Below are positions 47,746 through 61,280 of a stretch of 64,000 nt of DNA, piece after piece. How positions within the stretch are numbered: position 1 is the first letter of the stretch; the number at the start of each line of letters is the position of its first letter. The stretch comes from Phylloscopus collybita (lineage: Eukaryota; Chordata; Aves; Passeriformes; Phylloscopidae), in contig JAJNNQ010000026.1 of NCBI GenBank assembly GCA_027886175.1, positions 21,668,001-21,732,000 on the forward strand, read 5' to 3'. Position numbers and translations under genes: made by a program. The notes beneath the pieces are model-generated. The model made no database searches. It had not been told where the DNA came from and saw only the letters and a program-made list of their open reading frames with translations.

Positions 47746-50700
47746 TAAACCTGTCCTTGAATACATGCTTGAAGGTAACTTAGGGGTTTATATCATCTCA
47801 TTTTTCTGAGCAACATTTTTTCCCTCTGCATTACTAGTTGGAATGTTTACATATTTTTCTCTTTCCTCTAGCATAGCTATTGGATTTCCAAGCTGTCTTT
47901 TTCCTTCAAACTAAGAGAAAAGTTTACATCCTAAAATTGTACGGGTCTCATACTTCATTGTATTTGCACCTCTTAGGTGAAGCAAGTTTGGTGGACTGCC
48001 TGCTTCATGATTCCAGTCTGAGATGAGAATGAGTCCCCTTATTTTCCTGACTAGCTCACCCATACAAGCTGATAATTGGTGGCTCTTGGGAAGAGCCACA
48101 TGTTATTGCTTGGGGTGAGAAGCATTCAGCCTCTTGTGTTTTCCCCTTGAAGTAGCACATTTTGCTGAATTTTAAGTTGGTGTTGGCCTAGCTAATCAGG
48201 GGCCTATAGCTGTTGCAGTCAGGCTTCAGCCACTTAAAATACTCTCCAATCTTCCCAGGGACTGGGTTGAGGCTGGTAAAGGCAGTACTGACTGGTGCTG
48301 GTAAAGACCTTATCTACGCCCACCACCTGTACCCTTCACCACTACAGGTCACAACACAAAGATCCAAACTGAGGAAATTATTAATTAGCCCCTGAAAAGC
48401 ATCAGTGGAAAACTAAATTTGGTGAAATGATCTTCAAATTAGTTCACATGTTGTTAACATGGCCATATACAAAGGATTTCAGCTTCTTGGGCTGTTTCTG
48501 CTTGGATTCAGCCTTCAAGACTGAGACGTGCATTTTCTTGGTACATCTCTGCTTGCTCAGATTGCTTTCTCTAAGTTCCCCATGGCTTGGCAAAGGGTCT
48601 GTGTGGCCCTGTAGCAACCCCAATCAGGCAGACTTACACCCTTACTGCCTTTGAGACAGGCAACAGCAGTGCTGTTTAGGAAGGGCAGGCAAATGCAGGT
48701 AAGTGGGGGATATCCATGATAATCGTAGTATATGCTAAGGCAGGAGCTTCAATAGAAAATCTCTGGGCAGTTGCTATGCAGGAGGACAAGCTGTTCTGTA
48801 ATATTTCTTGCTCAAATGTGATGGATGTCCAAATGCTTTTACAAATCTTTGATGTCAGAAACAATATTTAGGATAATCTATAAACTGGTGGACAGAGAAG
48901 GCCCCGAGAACAACCGAAGGAAGCGACTGATAGATCTGCATTATCCAGCACAACACAGTTCAGGAGTCTCATTAGTGTGGAGGGCCTACAGGAATGGTGC
49001 CTCTGATTAAATGCCACCAGCTGTCAGTTAACCTAAGATGAAGATTAGCAGGCAGGCAGAGACATCCCAGATAGGTCTGGAAGGAATCCATCTGGGCCTG
49101 TCAGTCCAGGCACAGCTCTGCCCAGCCCTGTGCACCCTCCCTGGCCATATGCAACCTACCCAGCCCTTTGCAACATTTCCAGGGCTGTCAGTGTGGCAGA
49201 GCGTGATAGACTGGCTTTGTAGAAAAGCAGCTTGGCTCTGGAAGTACATAGCTCTTTACAGTCATGGTCTCTTCAATTCTTCATGCCTTTTCTTAGCATG
49301 CCACAGGCTCATTGCCATGTGCAGTGGATGGGGGAGAGGTCTGTGCTGAGACATCCTTTGCTGGGCGTGGGACAGGGGAGCTGGAGCAAGGACTCAGGGA
49401 CAGGAACATGGTCTCTGGAGGGGTGCTCTGACAGAATTCCTGTGCATGCCAAGAAGCTTCAGGGAGAATTCCCCTGACAAGAAATCAATTTCCTCCCAAC
49501 GCTTGCCACTGCATGAGAAGACAAGAGAGTGTTTAGGAGGCAAGGCCAAGTTCTTTCTGGCTTTGTTATATGGAGTACAAGAGACCTGAACAACACACTC
49601 GAAGCCCCCCTTCTCCTTCCAGATGCCTTCACACCAGTGTAACTCCGAAGAACTTGGTGGAGATACATCTTTAGCAGCCAGAACAGACAGTCTGGACCCC
49701 TTAAGCAACATAATGGGGGAAGAATTACCGGTGTCAGAGGAGAAGACAGGTTAGTGGTCGCCTCTGACAGTAATAAGAGAGTAAGAGGCTTCTGCTGAGA
49801 CTTCCTCCCAGGCTTTCCTCATCAGAAGGGCTGTATTACATAACCTTTGAATATCAGAAGAATTAGAGTGAAATTACAGGCTCTCAGTGACCTGCCAGAT
49901 TTTAAGTGTAACTCTTGGGAAAAAAAAAAAAAATAGGGTAAAACTCTTTTTCCCTATAAAATTGAAATATAGTGAGTAATGGTATATGTCAGTCCCACCA
50001 GAAGTCTTCACATTTCCCTGCACTCTCAGACTTCTGCTTAATAGGCTCCAAACATAGACTTCTTTAACAGCCAGTATTCTGACATCTCTTGGTGTTATCT
50101 CGAAAATGTCAGCAGCTCAAATGCAGAATAGAAATGTGGCTTCAGTTTTTCTTTCAAGCAATTTTTTTTTTTGTCCAGTAGCTGCAGGGGTGATGCCTCA
50201 ATTTGAGAAGTAGCTGCATTAAACGAAATGTGATAAAAAGAGACATCCAAATTCCAAACAGGTTTCAGATTAAGTTGTTGAATATATAAATTTAGAAACA
50301 TAAATTTAAATTCAAACCACAGGGGGAAAAAAAAAAGGAAAAAAAAAAAAGAGCAGCAGCATTTTGGCTGCTTGGAAAATTTAATACAAGATGTTTTCTT
50401 CTTTTTAAGGGCTTTCAAATTCCAGAAAGATGGAAACATCATGAATGTTATATAGGTACATCTTGGTCAAATTTAATTTAAAATAAAGTAAAATAAAATT
50501 TAGTGAGATATAAACTTTCTGTACAGGTGAAAAAGCTTTGTGACTAGCTAGAGGCAGATTAATACAACACTTTACCATATTACACCATCTTCTGCCCCTT
50601 TGCTTTTCAAACTTCACTGTCATGTATTCTTAAAGTCCTGTTCACTTTGAGGGTTTTGCAGCACAGTTCTTTACCAGTTTTCAGCTTTCCTTCATTCTGT

Positions 50701-50960
50701 TGTGGTCCCCTCATACTGCATGGTTTGCATGGGTCCAACAAGGACCTGACTTGGTTGCCCATCTGCTACTGTGCCAAGTCTTGCACACCTTTGGCAACTT
50801 TGGTGATGTCAGGAATGTTTTGCAAATCCAGACATCTGATGAAAACCACACCTTTCTGACTTGCTTATTGCATAGCTATAATCTTAAAATCAGGATTGCT
50901 AAAGTGATGTTTGTTTTTCCTCTACGTGAGTCTCAAACTTCTTCCCAAATTTTTCCACTA
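47746..50960. other. Unique non-coding sequence
   Basis: No gene recognised. Homopolymer A13 lies at 49920-49932. A/G-rich homopolymer stretches lie at 50322-50353. Positions 48880-49010 contain several CpGs and no repeat, so they could be conserved, but the signal is weak. Confidence 0.5.
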
Positions 50961-51228
50961 TCACAAATCACAGCATCATATAGGTTGAAAAAGATCTTTT
51001 AGGTCATTTAATCCAACCATTATCCCAGCACTGCCAAGTCCATCAGTAAACCATGTCCCTAAAATGTCTACGTGTCTTTTAAACACCTCTGGGGACAGTG
51101 ACTCAGCTACCTCGCTGGGCAGCCTGCTCCAGTGTTTGACAACCCTTTCTGTGAAGAATATTTTCATAATATCCAGTCTAAAACTCCCCTGGGCAACTTG
51201 AAGCCATTTCCTTTTGTTCTATGTTATT
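50961..51228 (-). mobile_element. CR1 LINE 3' region
   Basis: On the minus strand this encodes the ORF2 terminus RVVKHWSRLPSEVAESLSPE followed by EVFKRHVDILGTW and DLKDLFQPI (51167-50976). It then passes into the 3' end, whose plus-strand reading begins TCACAAATCACAGCATCATA near 50961. The open frame runs almost intact to the natural end of ORF2, and the element is truncated 5' of about 51228. The type differs from 29901-31645 and from the old copies. It looks moderately diverged. Confidence 0.9.
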
Positions 51229-52419
51229 AATGTATTATGTTATCTTCAGTCGTCCCACATCACCTCTAGATTTTGGCCTTTTCATCATTATAATACTTTT
51301 CCAGAAGCTCGATTTCTTTTGCCATCAACACTTACTTTCTCATTGCCTTTAATTCTGGCAGTTCTAGCTCCCTGAAAGTAATTTAAGACATTTCAGGTCA
51401 TCTTTCAGACTTATCTCTGACCACAACCCACTGCTCTTCATGATTTGGTCAAAATTTCTGCATTTAGGGGTTTTCATTTCTTAACTTCACCATTTCTATT
51501 TCTATGAATAAATTGTGCCACTGACCATGCCATGTCTTGCAGAAATGGTTCCAGCCTATTCTGCCCATCAGTCCACTGTTCTATGTAAAAGATCCATCTT
51601 TTTCCCACGTTGCATTTTGGATTTTGGGAAAAGCTCCATATGTTCAGAGATACTAATAGTCACCTCTGCATAATATCTTTAAAAAAACCAAAACTCTGCT
51701 GTTGTTATTTGGCTCAGGGATAGTTTCTTTTCCTATGTTTTGCATTCCAGCTTACTTTCACATTCATGCCATTTCTCTTCATTACCTCTTTGCCACAAGT
51801 CATTAACAGTAAGATCAGCAACAAAACCTGCCACTAAAGAAACCTCCAAATTCTGCACCAGATACAGCATCATCAACAGCAGGTTATCCTTTAAATCATA
51901 TCACAGATGTCTCTGCATCTGTGTTTCTACCATAGAGCCTCAAATCTGAAAGAAACTGCCATCACAGAGTGGTATCACCGGCTGCTACCAAAATATAGAT
52001 TCATTGGTGACAAATATCAGTATTCTGCTGACATCTGACTTTTAAGAAAGAGGAACATGTTTGGGGTTTTTTTTCTTTCATTTAGATTCATTAAAAAAAA
52101 AAGTAGTTCTGGTTTTGTACATCCACACGATCTGAGAGTTAGTCCTAATGTTAAAAAGCCTCCCTACCAAGAGATAGGCAAGACTTCCCTAAAAATCCTT
52201 CCAATGAATGCTTAAGTCTGTTTTTCTTTCTTATTCTAACGAGGCTTAAGGTCATTCAGTCTTCCTGTTCCCACTAAAATATTGTGCATATTACCAAAAT
52301 ATAACTTGCACTTAAATACTATGCTGCTATTGCCTTGAGTCAAATAGATATGCAAAAGGAGTGGCAGGAATATGTGATAAAGCCCATTTTGGAATGGAAA
52401 CTAATGCTTTCTTTAGCAC
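51229..52419. other. Unique non-coding sequence
   Basis: No gene recognised. A+T-rich with short homopolymers. Confidence 0.55.
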
Positions 52420-53060
52420 TAGTCTAACTCAGAGGGCAGTTTGGATTCAAATTAATGGACTGTCGGCAGCTGCTTATAAAATTAGGTTCCAAAAGTATAG
52501 TGCAAATCTAAAACGTTAATTGCTTGCAAGCAGCTGCAAGGAATCTCTTACCACTCCAGTGCTGCATGGGAGTGGAAGAAGGTCTGATTTTTGTTCTGTA
52601 CATATTTACCTTTTCTACCAGTTTCATCAGGATACTGTTTTTTGGATTAAAAGATTTTGAAAGCAGAAAGTAATTGCTGAAGAATAATAACCTGGCATTC
52701 TTACATACCTATCAAAAACGTAAATTGGCTCAGTAATACAGAAAATTGGCCAGAGGGCAGAGACTTAGCACCCTTATTGGAGAAATCCAGAAAAGGTTTT
52801 ATTATTTAGGATTGTCTTTGTGCGTGTGCATGGGAGACTTGGCAACGACATAATCTTGGAAGGCTTTTAATCATTATTAAAATTAAGGAGCTTAATTTAA
52901 TACCAGAAAATGTATCAAGGACAAATGTTAAAGAAGCTGGCCTGTCAGTCAGCAGCAGCTGAGGAGCTGAAGGACAGCATGCGACATCATTAGGCAGTAA
53001 ATGCCAGGACTAACAAATGCCAAGGTGAGGGCTGCAAAAAGCCCACAGGCTAATAACTCA
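52420..53060. promoter_or_regulatory. Candidate conserved non-coding block
   Basis: Two dense stretches, 52430-52570 and 52850-53030. They contain AATTAATGGACTG, AACGTTAATTGCTTG, TTTTAATCATTATTAAAATTAAG, GCTTAATTTAATACC, CAGCAGCTGAGG-type E-boxes and CGACATCATTAGG. There is no coding frame or repeat. Clustered homeodomain and E-box cores suggest a developmental enhancer. Inferred from composition. Confidence 0.28.
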
Positions 53061-54639
53061 CTGAAGGTAACGAGCAGCTGAGGATCCCTCTGCATTCTGT
53101 GTCCTGCCCACCACTGTTACTGTGCTCAGAGACTAAGCTCACAAGCCAGGATCCAACAGCTAAGCTGCATTCACACATGACTAAAGGGAACCTTAGTGGT
53201 AAGGATGTGACATGTGTAGCTTAAATTTATGGTTCATCTGCTATGTGAGTGGTATCTTGAATGGAGTCCAACAACTCTTCCATCAGCTGCATCCATATGC
53301 TATGCATGTGTTCCCTGCTAAGCACATCTTTTAAATTTAGTCCTTGTGGGTGCATGTTCTACACTTTCTCCATGTTTGTAGCTTTCGTGTGCATTCTTTA
53401 GAAAAATACTCCTGTTCATTCAAAGGCTGTCCTGAGCTCTTCAGTTGCTCTCCAGCCATTCAGCTGTGACCTCAGCAAGACACCTCAGTGCCTTCCCTTC
53501 CCAGCTGTGCAACAGCTGCCACTGCTCCTTGGGCTGCACTAAGTTCTGAACTCCTTGGGGAACTGCTAGTGCTTCTCTGCTCCTTTGTTCAGAGGTGCTG
53601 AACATCCTGCTGCTGCTTGCAATGATGTTTGCCCCCGTTTGAAATTTATTGACTCTTAGACAGAATGATCTGGATGTTGCAACAAGTGGGGTTTTTTTCT
53701 GGTGGATTTTAAGCCTCATTCATCATTTTTTTAAATAAGTGTTTATCATCAACAATTTTCGTCACATTTTTGTCATTCAGAGTAAGGAGTGAGTGTTTGT
53801 ATCTATGGAAGAAATTGTTGCCATCCATGATTCTCTCCCAAGTTTCCAAAGCGAAAGAACCTTTCCTAGATGAAACTGTGAGCCAAGAAATTGGTGTCAA
53901 ACTAGCACAATGGCCCCCACACAATAGATTATAAAAGCCTTTTCTCTGGTAGGCATTTGTTCCCAAGTCTTCTGCTGGAACAGAACATACTGCCCTACAC
54001 ATCATTGAAGAACTAAAGACTCAAGAAAAGTAAGAAAATTAGAAGGGAGACAAGATATGAAATGCTCCTCTCAGAGCCAGCATATGTGGAGGAGTGATGC
54101 TCTGATATTAAATGTTAGTGCCATTCTTCAGGCTTGAGAGTTCAAATTTATGAAATGCATAGCACATCCCAGAGGAGGGTGGGAAAGGCAAAACACTGAA
54201 AATGTAATGAATCTGGACACGAAATTATATTTCACATAAAAATGTTATGAGGAAAAACAAGAACAGTGAAGTGCTAAAAAGTATTGTCTGCACATTCAGG
54301 AATTGAATTGTAAACTAACATTTGAAAATTGAATAGTGGTAAAGCTTAAAAAGCAGAGGGATTAAGAAATCTGCTGCAGTTCACATGGTAATCTGTGCCA
54401 GAAAAAAAAGTACAGAATTTGGATGTCTTCTGGTTTTAATGACACACGCTGTTTCCTCTTCCCACAGATAACCCTACTGATGTTGTCGTCTTGCAAGGAG
54501 AGGGTGAATTAAAAAATAGCATCTATTCAAATATTTAGCACTTGCCCACAGTAGAATTCATGTTACCTAACTTCAGCAGACTGAAATTTGGAAAGGGTGT
54601 TCATCTGCCCAAATTTAGATTCCTACAGTGCAAACGTCA
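53061..54639. other. Unique non-coding sequence
   Basis: Frames of 92 and 98 codons on the minus strand (53441-54005) overlap by ten bases and show no recognised domain. No transposon recognised. Confidence 0.5.
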
Positions 54640-54880
54640 ACAGCTGAGCGAGTCATACTGACTCCTTTATAGGCAATGGAGAGAAACAGGCACTTCTGAT
54701 GCGTAAGCACATCTCATCCTCAAAAATATGTCTGAGAGAGATCCAGCGAATTGCATGTAGAAATGGCTTTTTCTCCATCAACCATAAAGAGAATCCCGAC
54801 TGTAAGCGTTATGATACAGGCTTTTAAAGCTCAGCAAGATCGATCTCTCTCCCGGTGTCTAATCTAAGCTGGTCATTCTT
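54640..54880. promoter_or_regulatory. Candidate conserved non-coding element
   Basis: About 240 bp that retain unusually many CpGs for the region (GAGCGAG, GATGCGTAAG, CAGCGAATTG, TCCCGACTG, AAGCGTTATG, GATCGATC, TCCCGGTG). It also has AP-1-like TGACTC and the perfect palindrome AGATCGATCT. There is no open frame across it. CpG retention against a CpG-poor background suggests constraint. Confidence 0.28.
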
Positions 54881-56710
54881 GTTCCCTCATCATGTTGGCA
54901 GAGAGAAGTTGTCACTTCCAGAGGTCTTGGTCATCTTGGCCATCTCCCTGAGCTACAAACACCTAAGAGATCTGGTATGAGCTGCCTTCCAGAGGTATTT
55001 GCTGCTGCGGAGTGGAAGCCTGTGGGATTGCTGCAGCGTGTGAGCTGAGAGGATTGACACTATTTCAGCTATTCCTCATTCTGGTGTCTATTTTTGTGGG
55101 TTTAAAATGTTGTCTCCAGAGATATGGAAGGCTTAGAAGGACTGAATCAGAGTGGACAAAGGGGCTTCAAAGATGAGTATAGTCTAAATCTGAATTATTT
55201 TATATGTATCATTTAAGCCACTGTCTTCCCTTAAGTTTTTCCCTTCCTCTCTCAGTAGCTATCACTGTTGATGTTGGTGAGGAAGAGCATTTATTCTATT
55301 TTTTCTTCAGAGTTGCTGTGTTGTACACAAAAGGATTGGAGACCTGTGCCAAAGCCAGTTTGCCTTCCTCTCCCGAAGTCAGAACATTTCTTGACCAAAC
55401 CCATACACTGCACTTGAGAGAAAATGCAAAAAATAACCAAAAAAACCAAACAACTGAGGAGGCAGAGGAAGGCACAGCAAAAAATAGGGTATTTAAGGAT
55501 AATAAAACTGAAAATGGCTTCTTTTTTCCCCTCCATTTTGTCCTGTATATGGGGTAATCCCTCAATTCACAGTTATTTCATCCCTCTCAGATTCATGCAG
55601 GAATCCTTGGAGTGTGTAAATGGTGGGCTGCAGGTTTTTCTGGTCATTGCACTGCCTTTTGCTGCTCCATGCCAAGTGAGCCGTGAGGTCTCCTGCTGAT
55701 CTCTGGTGTAGCTCTCTGGTGTGGCTGCACACACACAACACGTGAGCACTCTGACACAGAGATCACCATCTCAGGAAGGTGCAGTGCCATGGGTTATGAA
55801 GGGGCTCATTTTTCATCCTTACAGGTTCTGGTGAAAACAGCTGGCACAATAGGCACCTTTGCCTTTGTTTTGCACTGTCTCTGCAGAAAGCCATGTTCAG
55901 AGGCTCATATCTCTTTTTTTCTGTTCAAGCATACTTTAATTACCTGCTACGTGCAAAATGGATTCTCATTAGATAGAATTTTTCCTAAAACCATCCTGAT
56001 TAAGAAGTAGCAATTATTGCTCATGCCATTAGGCTTCGTCAATCACCAGGGAAGCTTTGTGAGAGCAGGAGGAAGATGGGAATCTCTGCTTTCCAGTGCA
56101 GGGACTCTGCTTTTGGTCTGTGTGTGCACAGCCCTCAGTGTGGGGACCAGGGAGTATTACACTTTGAGGTTACAGATGGGATGGAGCTATTTTTACTCTG
56201 CTCTGTGCTCCTACAGCAGCTCTTTGGGGCACCCCCTGACCCCAGCACGAGGAGGTGGCAAGGCCAGGCTCCCTGAGGTCAGCACCAGCCAGGCACTCAG
56301 CAGCACTGTCAGGCCACCAGGTGAGCTCCTAAGTCACACTGCAGCCTCAGACCTCTGGTCCCCAGTCCTGCTTTCACATGTGAGCCATAGCAGCCCTGCA
56401 TGCTGGACTCCCTGCTCCTGAGCCATATGAGCCACCCCCGCAGTCTGCACTCCTTATCCCCAGCTCCTTCAGGCTTGCTGCCTGCTGCCTGGACAGCAGC
56501 TGAGCAGCCAGCAGCTGCTCTAAGGCTTGCTGGGGGAAGGGATCATTTCTTTAATTTTTCCAGGTCCTTTTGTGCTATCCCTGTTGGCAGCACACCTGCC
56601 AGGCTGTCTGCCTCCAGGGCCAAATAGTACTTCTCGATTAGCCTGCAGCTTATGCGGAGCTGTGCTCTCTGTCAGTCAGCTCAGGGTCTAGAGGATATCT
56701 AGGGACCACT
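54881..56710. other. Unique non-coding sequence, GC-richer toward the end
   Basis: Positions 56000-56640 are GC-richer. They carry a 134-codon plus-strand frame (56017-56421) overlapped by others, with no recognisable domain. No CpG island and no transposon recognised. Confidence 0.5.
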
Positions 56711-56748
56711 CAGGACCAAACTTAAGTCCAAAGTCAGGACCAAACTTA
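56710..56748 (+). repeat. 15-bp direct repeat with 24-bp period
   Basis: TCAGGACCAAACTTA occurs at 56710-56724 and again at 56734-56748, with nine unrelated bases between the copies. Confidence 0.9.
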
Positions 56749-59700
56749 GAACTGAGCTTTCTACTGCACGAGAGGGAGACATTAGTCAGAGGATTTCTGG
56801 AACCTTAACTTGGTCTGATTTTTCCCAAGTGACTTTACTCAGTCTGACCCCAAATCGTTCAGCCAGAGTTTCTCAGCAGTGACTCGTGCAGGCTGAGGAA
56901 GGAGCAGCAGCATGGGAGGAGCTGGGTCTGCATTATGTTCAGCTCTGCCAGCCTCTGAAATGAGTATAGGACATCAGAGGAACTGCTCCAAAGCACAGCA
57001 CGAGCACCAGTCCCAAAGGCTCAGCAGAATTGCTTGCTCTGCCTCACCATCCTCAACTGTTCTTGTGGCTGACACACTTGGGATGAGCACAAATACAAAA
57101 CAGAGCAAACTCAGAGAGAACAAAGCTGGAAACAGGCTCCAAGAAACTGTCTCATCTGCTTCCACAGCAGTTTATACCTGGATCATCACATATTAAATAT
57201 GAATGCCATTAAAGTCTGTTCAAGGCATTGGTGATATACTGGATGAAAAAAACCATACATGCATAGTTAGAATTAGATCACTGCCTGCTTGTTTCAGGGG
57301 AAACACCAGCCCTGTGTTACAAGAAACAGCAAAGAAATACTCCCTATTCACTGCTGCCAGTACATCTTTTCTGCTTTCCAAGGTGAATACACACAGCTCT
57401 ATGGCATCCCAAGGCATTTCTCTTTCTGCAGTGCTGCTCTCTGCAGATCCACAAGTGGATCTCTTAAGCTGAAGCTCAATCCTTGCTGCTACCCTGTGTA
57501 TCTGCCAACTTGATATGCTTGTCTTTGTTAGGCCAGCTTCTGCATTTGCAGAAAGAGAATTGCCTTTTCCAAGTCTCTCTCATTTCTGTCCTTCTTGACT
57601 TTTTAAATTCAGTATCCATAGGTTACAAAGCTGGCTGCTTGCTTGTTCTGCTCCTCTGCTCGCAGGACACCTAATAATAGCACTTACCTGGAACATTTAG
57701 TTCTCCAGGAACGGCACAAACCCTGATCACCACACTGGGTTTGCGAAGGAGTGGAATATTTGGCGCTGATTTATCAGAAGAACTGGGAAGGATGACAGCT
57801 CCCCCTTCTGCTCTGCCCCCCAGTCCCTGTCTTACATTCCCACATGGACATTTTCACTTCACACCAGTTCCTTCACACCATGCTCTTGGGACTGTAGGTG
57901 TTACCCAGGAACAGGAACTTTTCTGTCTGACAGTCCTATGCCCATGGCACATCCAGGAGTCTTTTATGCCATATGATTCCAGCATGTACTCCCAATATTA
58001 CTCAGCTTAGCCCCACAGCACAGCTGTGATATGCAGTATGATATTAAGAGTAATTTTATGGAAAAATGAAAGGAAAACTAGTGACTACTAAATATGTAAT
58101 GGCCATGGAGGGACCAGGGCAAAGGTAAAACTATCCTCAGGACCTTCAGAGGATTTCCAAATGAAGCATATTCTTCTAGAACATGATGCAGATATATCAA
58201 ATGAAACAACAGGGGCAGTCCCACCTGGGATGAGGACTCACACAGGATATCCCAATGAGGTACATCTTACAGAGAATATCTGCACACAGATTCCTCCCCT
58301 TCACTCCCTAGATCATCCTGCCTCTCATCTCAGCCTTAGCAAGTGAGATTCATGAAATCTGTAAACAGACTGAGTAGTGAAAAATAAATAAAATTGTACT
58401 GTGTGTCAGCAATGTTCCCTGTTACTCCCGGAAGGTAGGTAACAGGCACTACATAATCCTGCTGACATTAATAATTCTCGCATTCTCCTCCACTCCATCA
58501 GTGCCATGAAACTTGCTAAGTCTAACATGAAAAAATCTGAATGTGATGGACTGTGCTAAGATTGTGCAGAATTCTCAATATTCAGCTGAAAATAAACTGG
58601 AGCCCTGTTGCCAAATCTTCAGCGCTGATGACTTTTCTTCCATCTCAAGCAGAAGAAAGACAGATTTCTCTTTGCCTGCTGAAAGTTAGTCATATAATCC
58701 TCTAATCAGTAGAGTGTTGGTCTATCATTTGCAAATCAGAATAGATGTCAAGAGAGAAAATATAAAAACTGAACATTCATTGCTCATCCACCATAATCAC
58801 CATGAATATATCACTGTATCTGAGAGAAGAAGTGCCAGGTTATGTGCAAGTTGCTTCACATCATTTCTTTTAGACCTGGCTAATGTGTCCCAACCATTTC
58901 ATCTGCTGTCAGATTGGTAGCCTCTGGGTAGATCTGACTCTTCTCTCTCCCATCACACATCCAACACGTTTATTTTTCTGCAATTGCACATATTTTGAAT
59001 CTACATGCCCAAAGTCAGCTGAGGAACATCTCCAGCCAATTTCTGGTTAGAGAGCATCACAGAGTAGCCATCCTAGGCTCCATACAACTGCTCTTTTATT
59101 CTTCAGCCTCCCTGCCATATAACCCTGCTATCCAAAATCCTTCTGAACAAAATGCATTTCCTAGACTGTCATTTTCTCTAATGCTCTACTTAAAAGTCTT
59201 TCTGGTACTGTCCAAGCACAAAATCCTTCCAAACATAAGAGTAATCATATCCCTTTTCCCAACTTTCCTCCAATTCCTACAGCTTGTTCAAAGTACGTCT
59301 TGCCCCTTTCCTTTCCTGGCATGTGCTGCCAGGAAAGACTTACACACACGTTTCAGCTCTCACCAGAGAGATCTTCCCCCTGATTTCACCTCCTTCCTTA
59401 CCACTTGCCACACGTGAAAGATGAGCAAATGAAAGAAATGGCAGTGTAAAACCCTCCTCTGGGTTCCCCTGTTTGCTCTGTCTTTAACTCTTCCTTGAGT
59501 ATCTAAATGGGACCATGACTATCTCCAGATTTTAGTCTGCACCCAGCATATTTGTTCTGAGCAACAGAGAACGGGGAGGACCTTAGTCTGAACCACTAAG
59601 GCACACTTTCAGATCATCTTTGGAACTCTGTCTGCAGGTTATTCTGGAAATATCAGTCTTTGTCCTAACCTTGTAGGTGCAACCATGTCCTGCCAGTGTC

Positions 59701-60228
59701 AGAGAAATGGGAAGCAGGAACAAGCAGAGTAACAGGGCTCCCACATAGTAATTTTTTGTTAGCCTTAGGTCCCCTCCAGGTATAACCACACAGGTGACCC
59801 CCTCCACAGAGGGAGCCCAAAGGGAGCCAGGCAAGAAACGAGGTGGCAATGTCCTCCAGACACCTACCCCAGTCTCCCTCTTCCCTTTGCCATCCCTTCC
59901 CTGCAAGGACTCCCTCTCTGTCATAGGACTCTGGCTCCTCTTCAACTCACACCCCTCCTGATAATGTGAAACTATAGTGGTGGCAGGCTCAAAGTTATCA
60001 CTGAGCATTCCTGATAATGCTGCTGGTGCCTTGACAAGGGCAGTGGATTTTGTACAAGTCCAAGCAATTGTTTCAGGCTGTCAAGAGCGGCAGGAAGCCT
60101 GCACAGCATCAGTTACGCTCTGCTCACATTTGGGGGTTAATTTGTAATCAAAAAGGCTGTAAATTCCTTTTTCTTTTCCTTTTTTTTTTCCTTTTAATGA
60201 CTGTTCAGATTCTGCAGAAGCAGAGGGT
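56749..60228. other. Unique non-coding sequence
   Basis: About 3.5 kb without a recognised gene. The 140-codon plus-strand frame at 58995-59417 and the 141-codon minus-strand frame at 59583-60008 show no recognised domain. The first lies in a mildly pyrimidine-rich stretch. Confidence 0.5.
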
Positions 60229-60265
60229 TTCACAGAATCACAGAATACTGAGATTTTTAAGGGAA
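60229..60265 (-). mobile_element. Possible remnant of a CR1 3' terminus
   Basis: TTTCACAGAATCACAGAATACTGAG has the doubled CACAGAAT unit that marks the extreme 3' end of bird CR1s read on the minus strand. The similarity fades within about 35 bp. It may be an extremely short insertion or a chance match. Confidence 0.35.
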
Positions 60266-61280
60266 ATAAATGTGTGCCATTTTCTTGCATCAGCCATGAT
60301 GTTTAGCGCTGCTGGGGGTTTCATCCAAGTGAAGATAAGAAATCTGTAGCTTTCACACCTCTTTACATCTCAAAATTAACAGAATGGGGAAGGAGAAAAT
60401 TATATTTTGCCCTAGTGTTTGTTTCAATCCTACAAACTATCTTGATAACCTCATTCACAGCTGATACATAGCAGGAGTACAGTGTTTTCCCTTTATGAAA
60501 GTGAATTTATAAAAGTAGATAAACCAAATTACACAGTGAGTTGACAGGGCAGGTGTTTGCCACCTCTGTCCCAAAGAGGTGGAGATTGTGAGGTACAAGC
60601 CTCTCTCAGCTTTGTTTTCTCAGCGACCCTTTGGCTGTCCCACCTCCTGGCACATTGGACAGAGTTTCTCAGAAGCCCTACCCAGGGGCCTCCAGCTGAA
60701 ACAGCTGCTCAACCTCCTCTGTTCCTGCAGCCAAATCTAAAGTGAGGCCAGGAAGAAACAAGATATAGCTGTCCCATGTAGCAAAGGCAGTTTTCCACAG
60801 GGAGAGACACAGGGATCTGCTTGCATGAGCCTTACCAAGCCTATGGGACTAGAACATGGATGAAGATTGGCTTTGGTTTGAGACACTAGGAGCAAAAGAC
60901 AATGCCAGTTAGAGAGGCCTTGCTGGATTCCCTCTGCTGTGGGGCAGTCATGGCTCTTTCCAGGGCAGCTGGAGGTTTCTGTGCCTCTAACATTGCAGTC
61001 ACTCGCACTAGACAGCAAAAACTGAGACAAGCAAATGATAGCCAATTCCATGCTAGAAATCCAAAATGTATTTTGAAATAAGCTTTGCCTAAGGGTGAAG
61101 AAAGAAGCAAGGTGACATTTTTAATTTGGGAATTAGCTGATCCTTGCAAGACTAAATCTCAGATAAACAGCTTCTGGAAGGTCCTAAACAGGGACTGGGA
61201 TGGAAAGTGTCTGGAGACATTGCATGGGTTGATTTCTGTCAAACTGGACTTAATGCTGATTGTAGCCACCTACTTCTGTT
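60266..61280. other. Unique non-coding sequence
   Basis: Nothing recognised. Frames of about 90-104 codons on the minus strand at 60737-61149 overlap each other without domains. Confidence 0.5.

Noticed and set aside
56017..56421. 134-codon plus-strand frame in GC-richer sequence
   Set aside because: Overlapping frames of similar length are expected where GC is higher. No domain or splice support.
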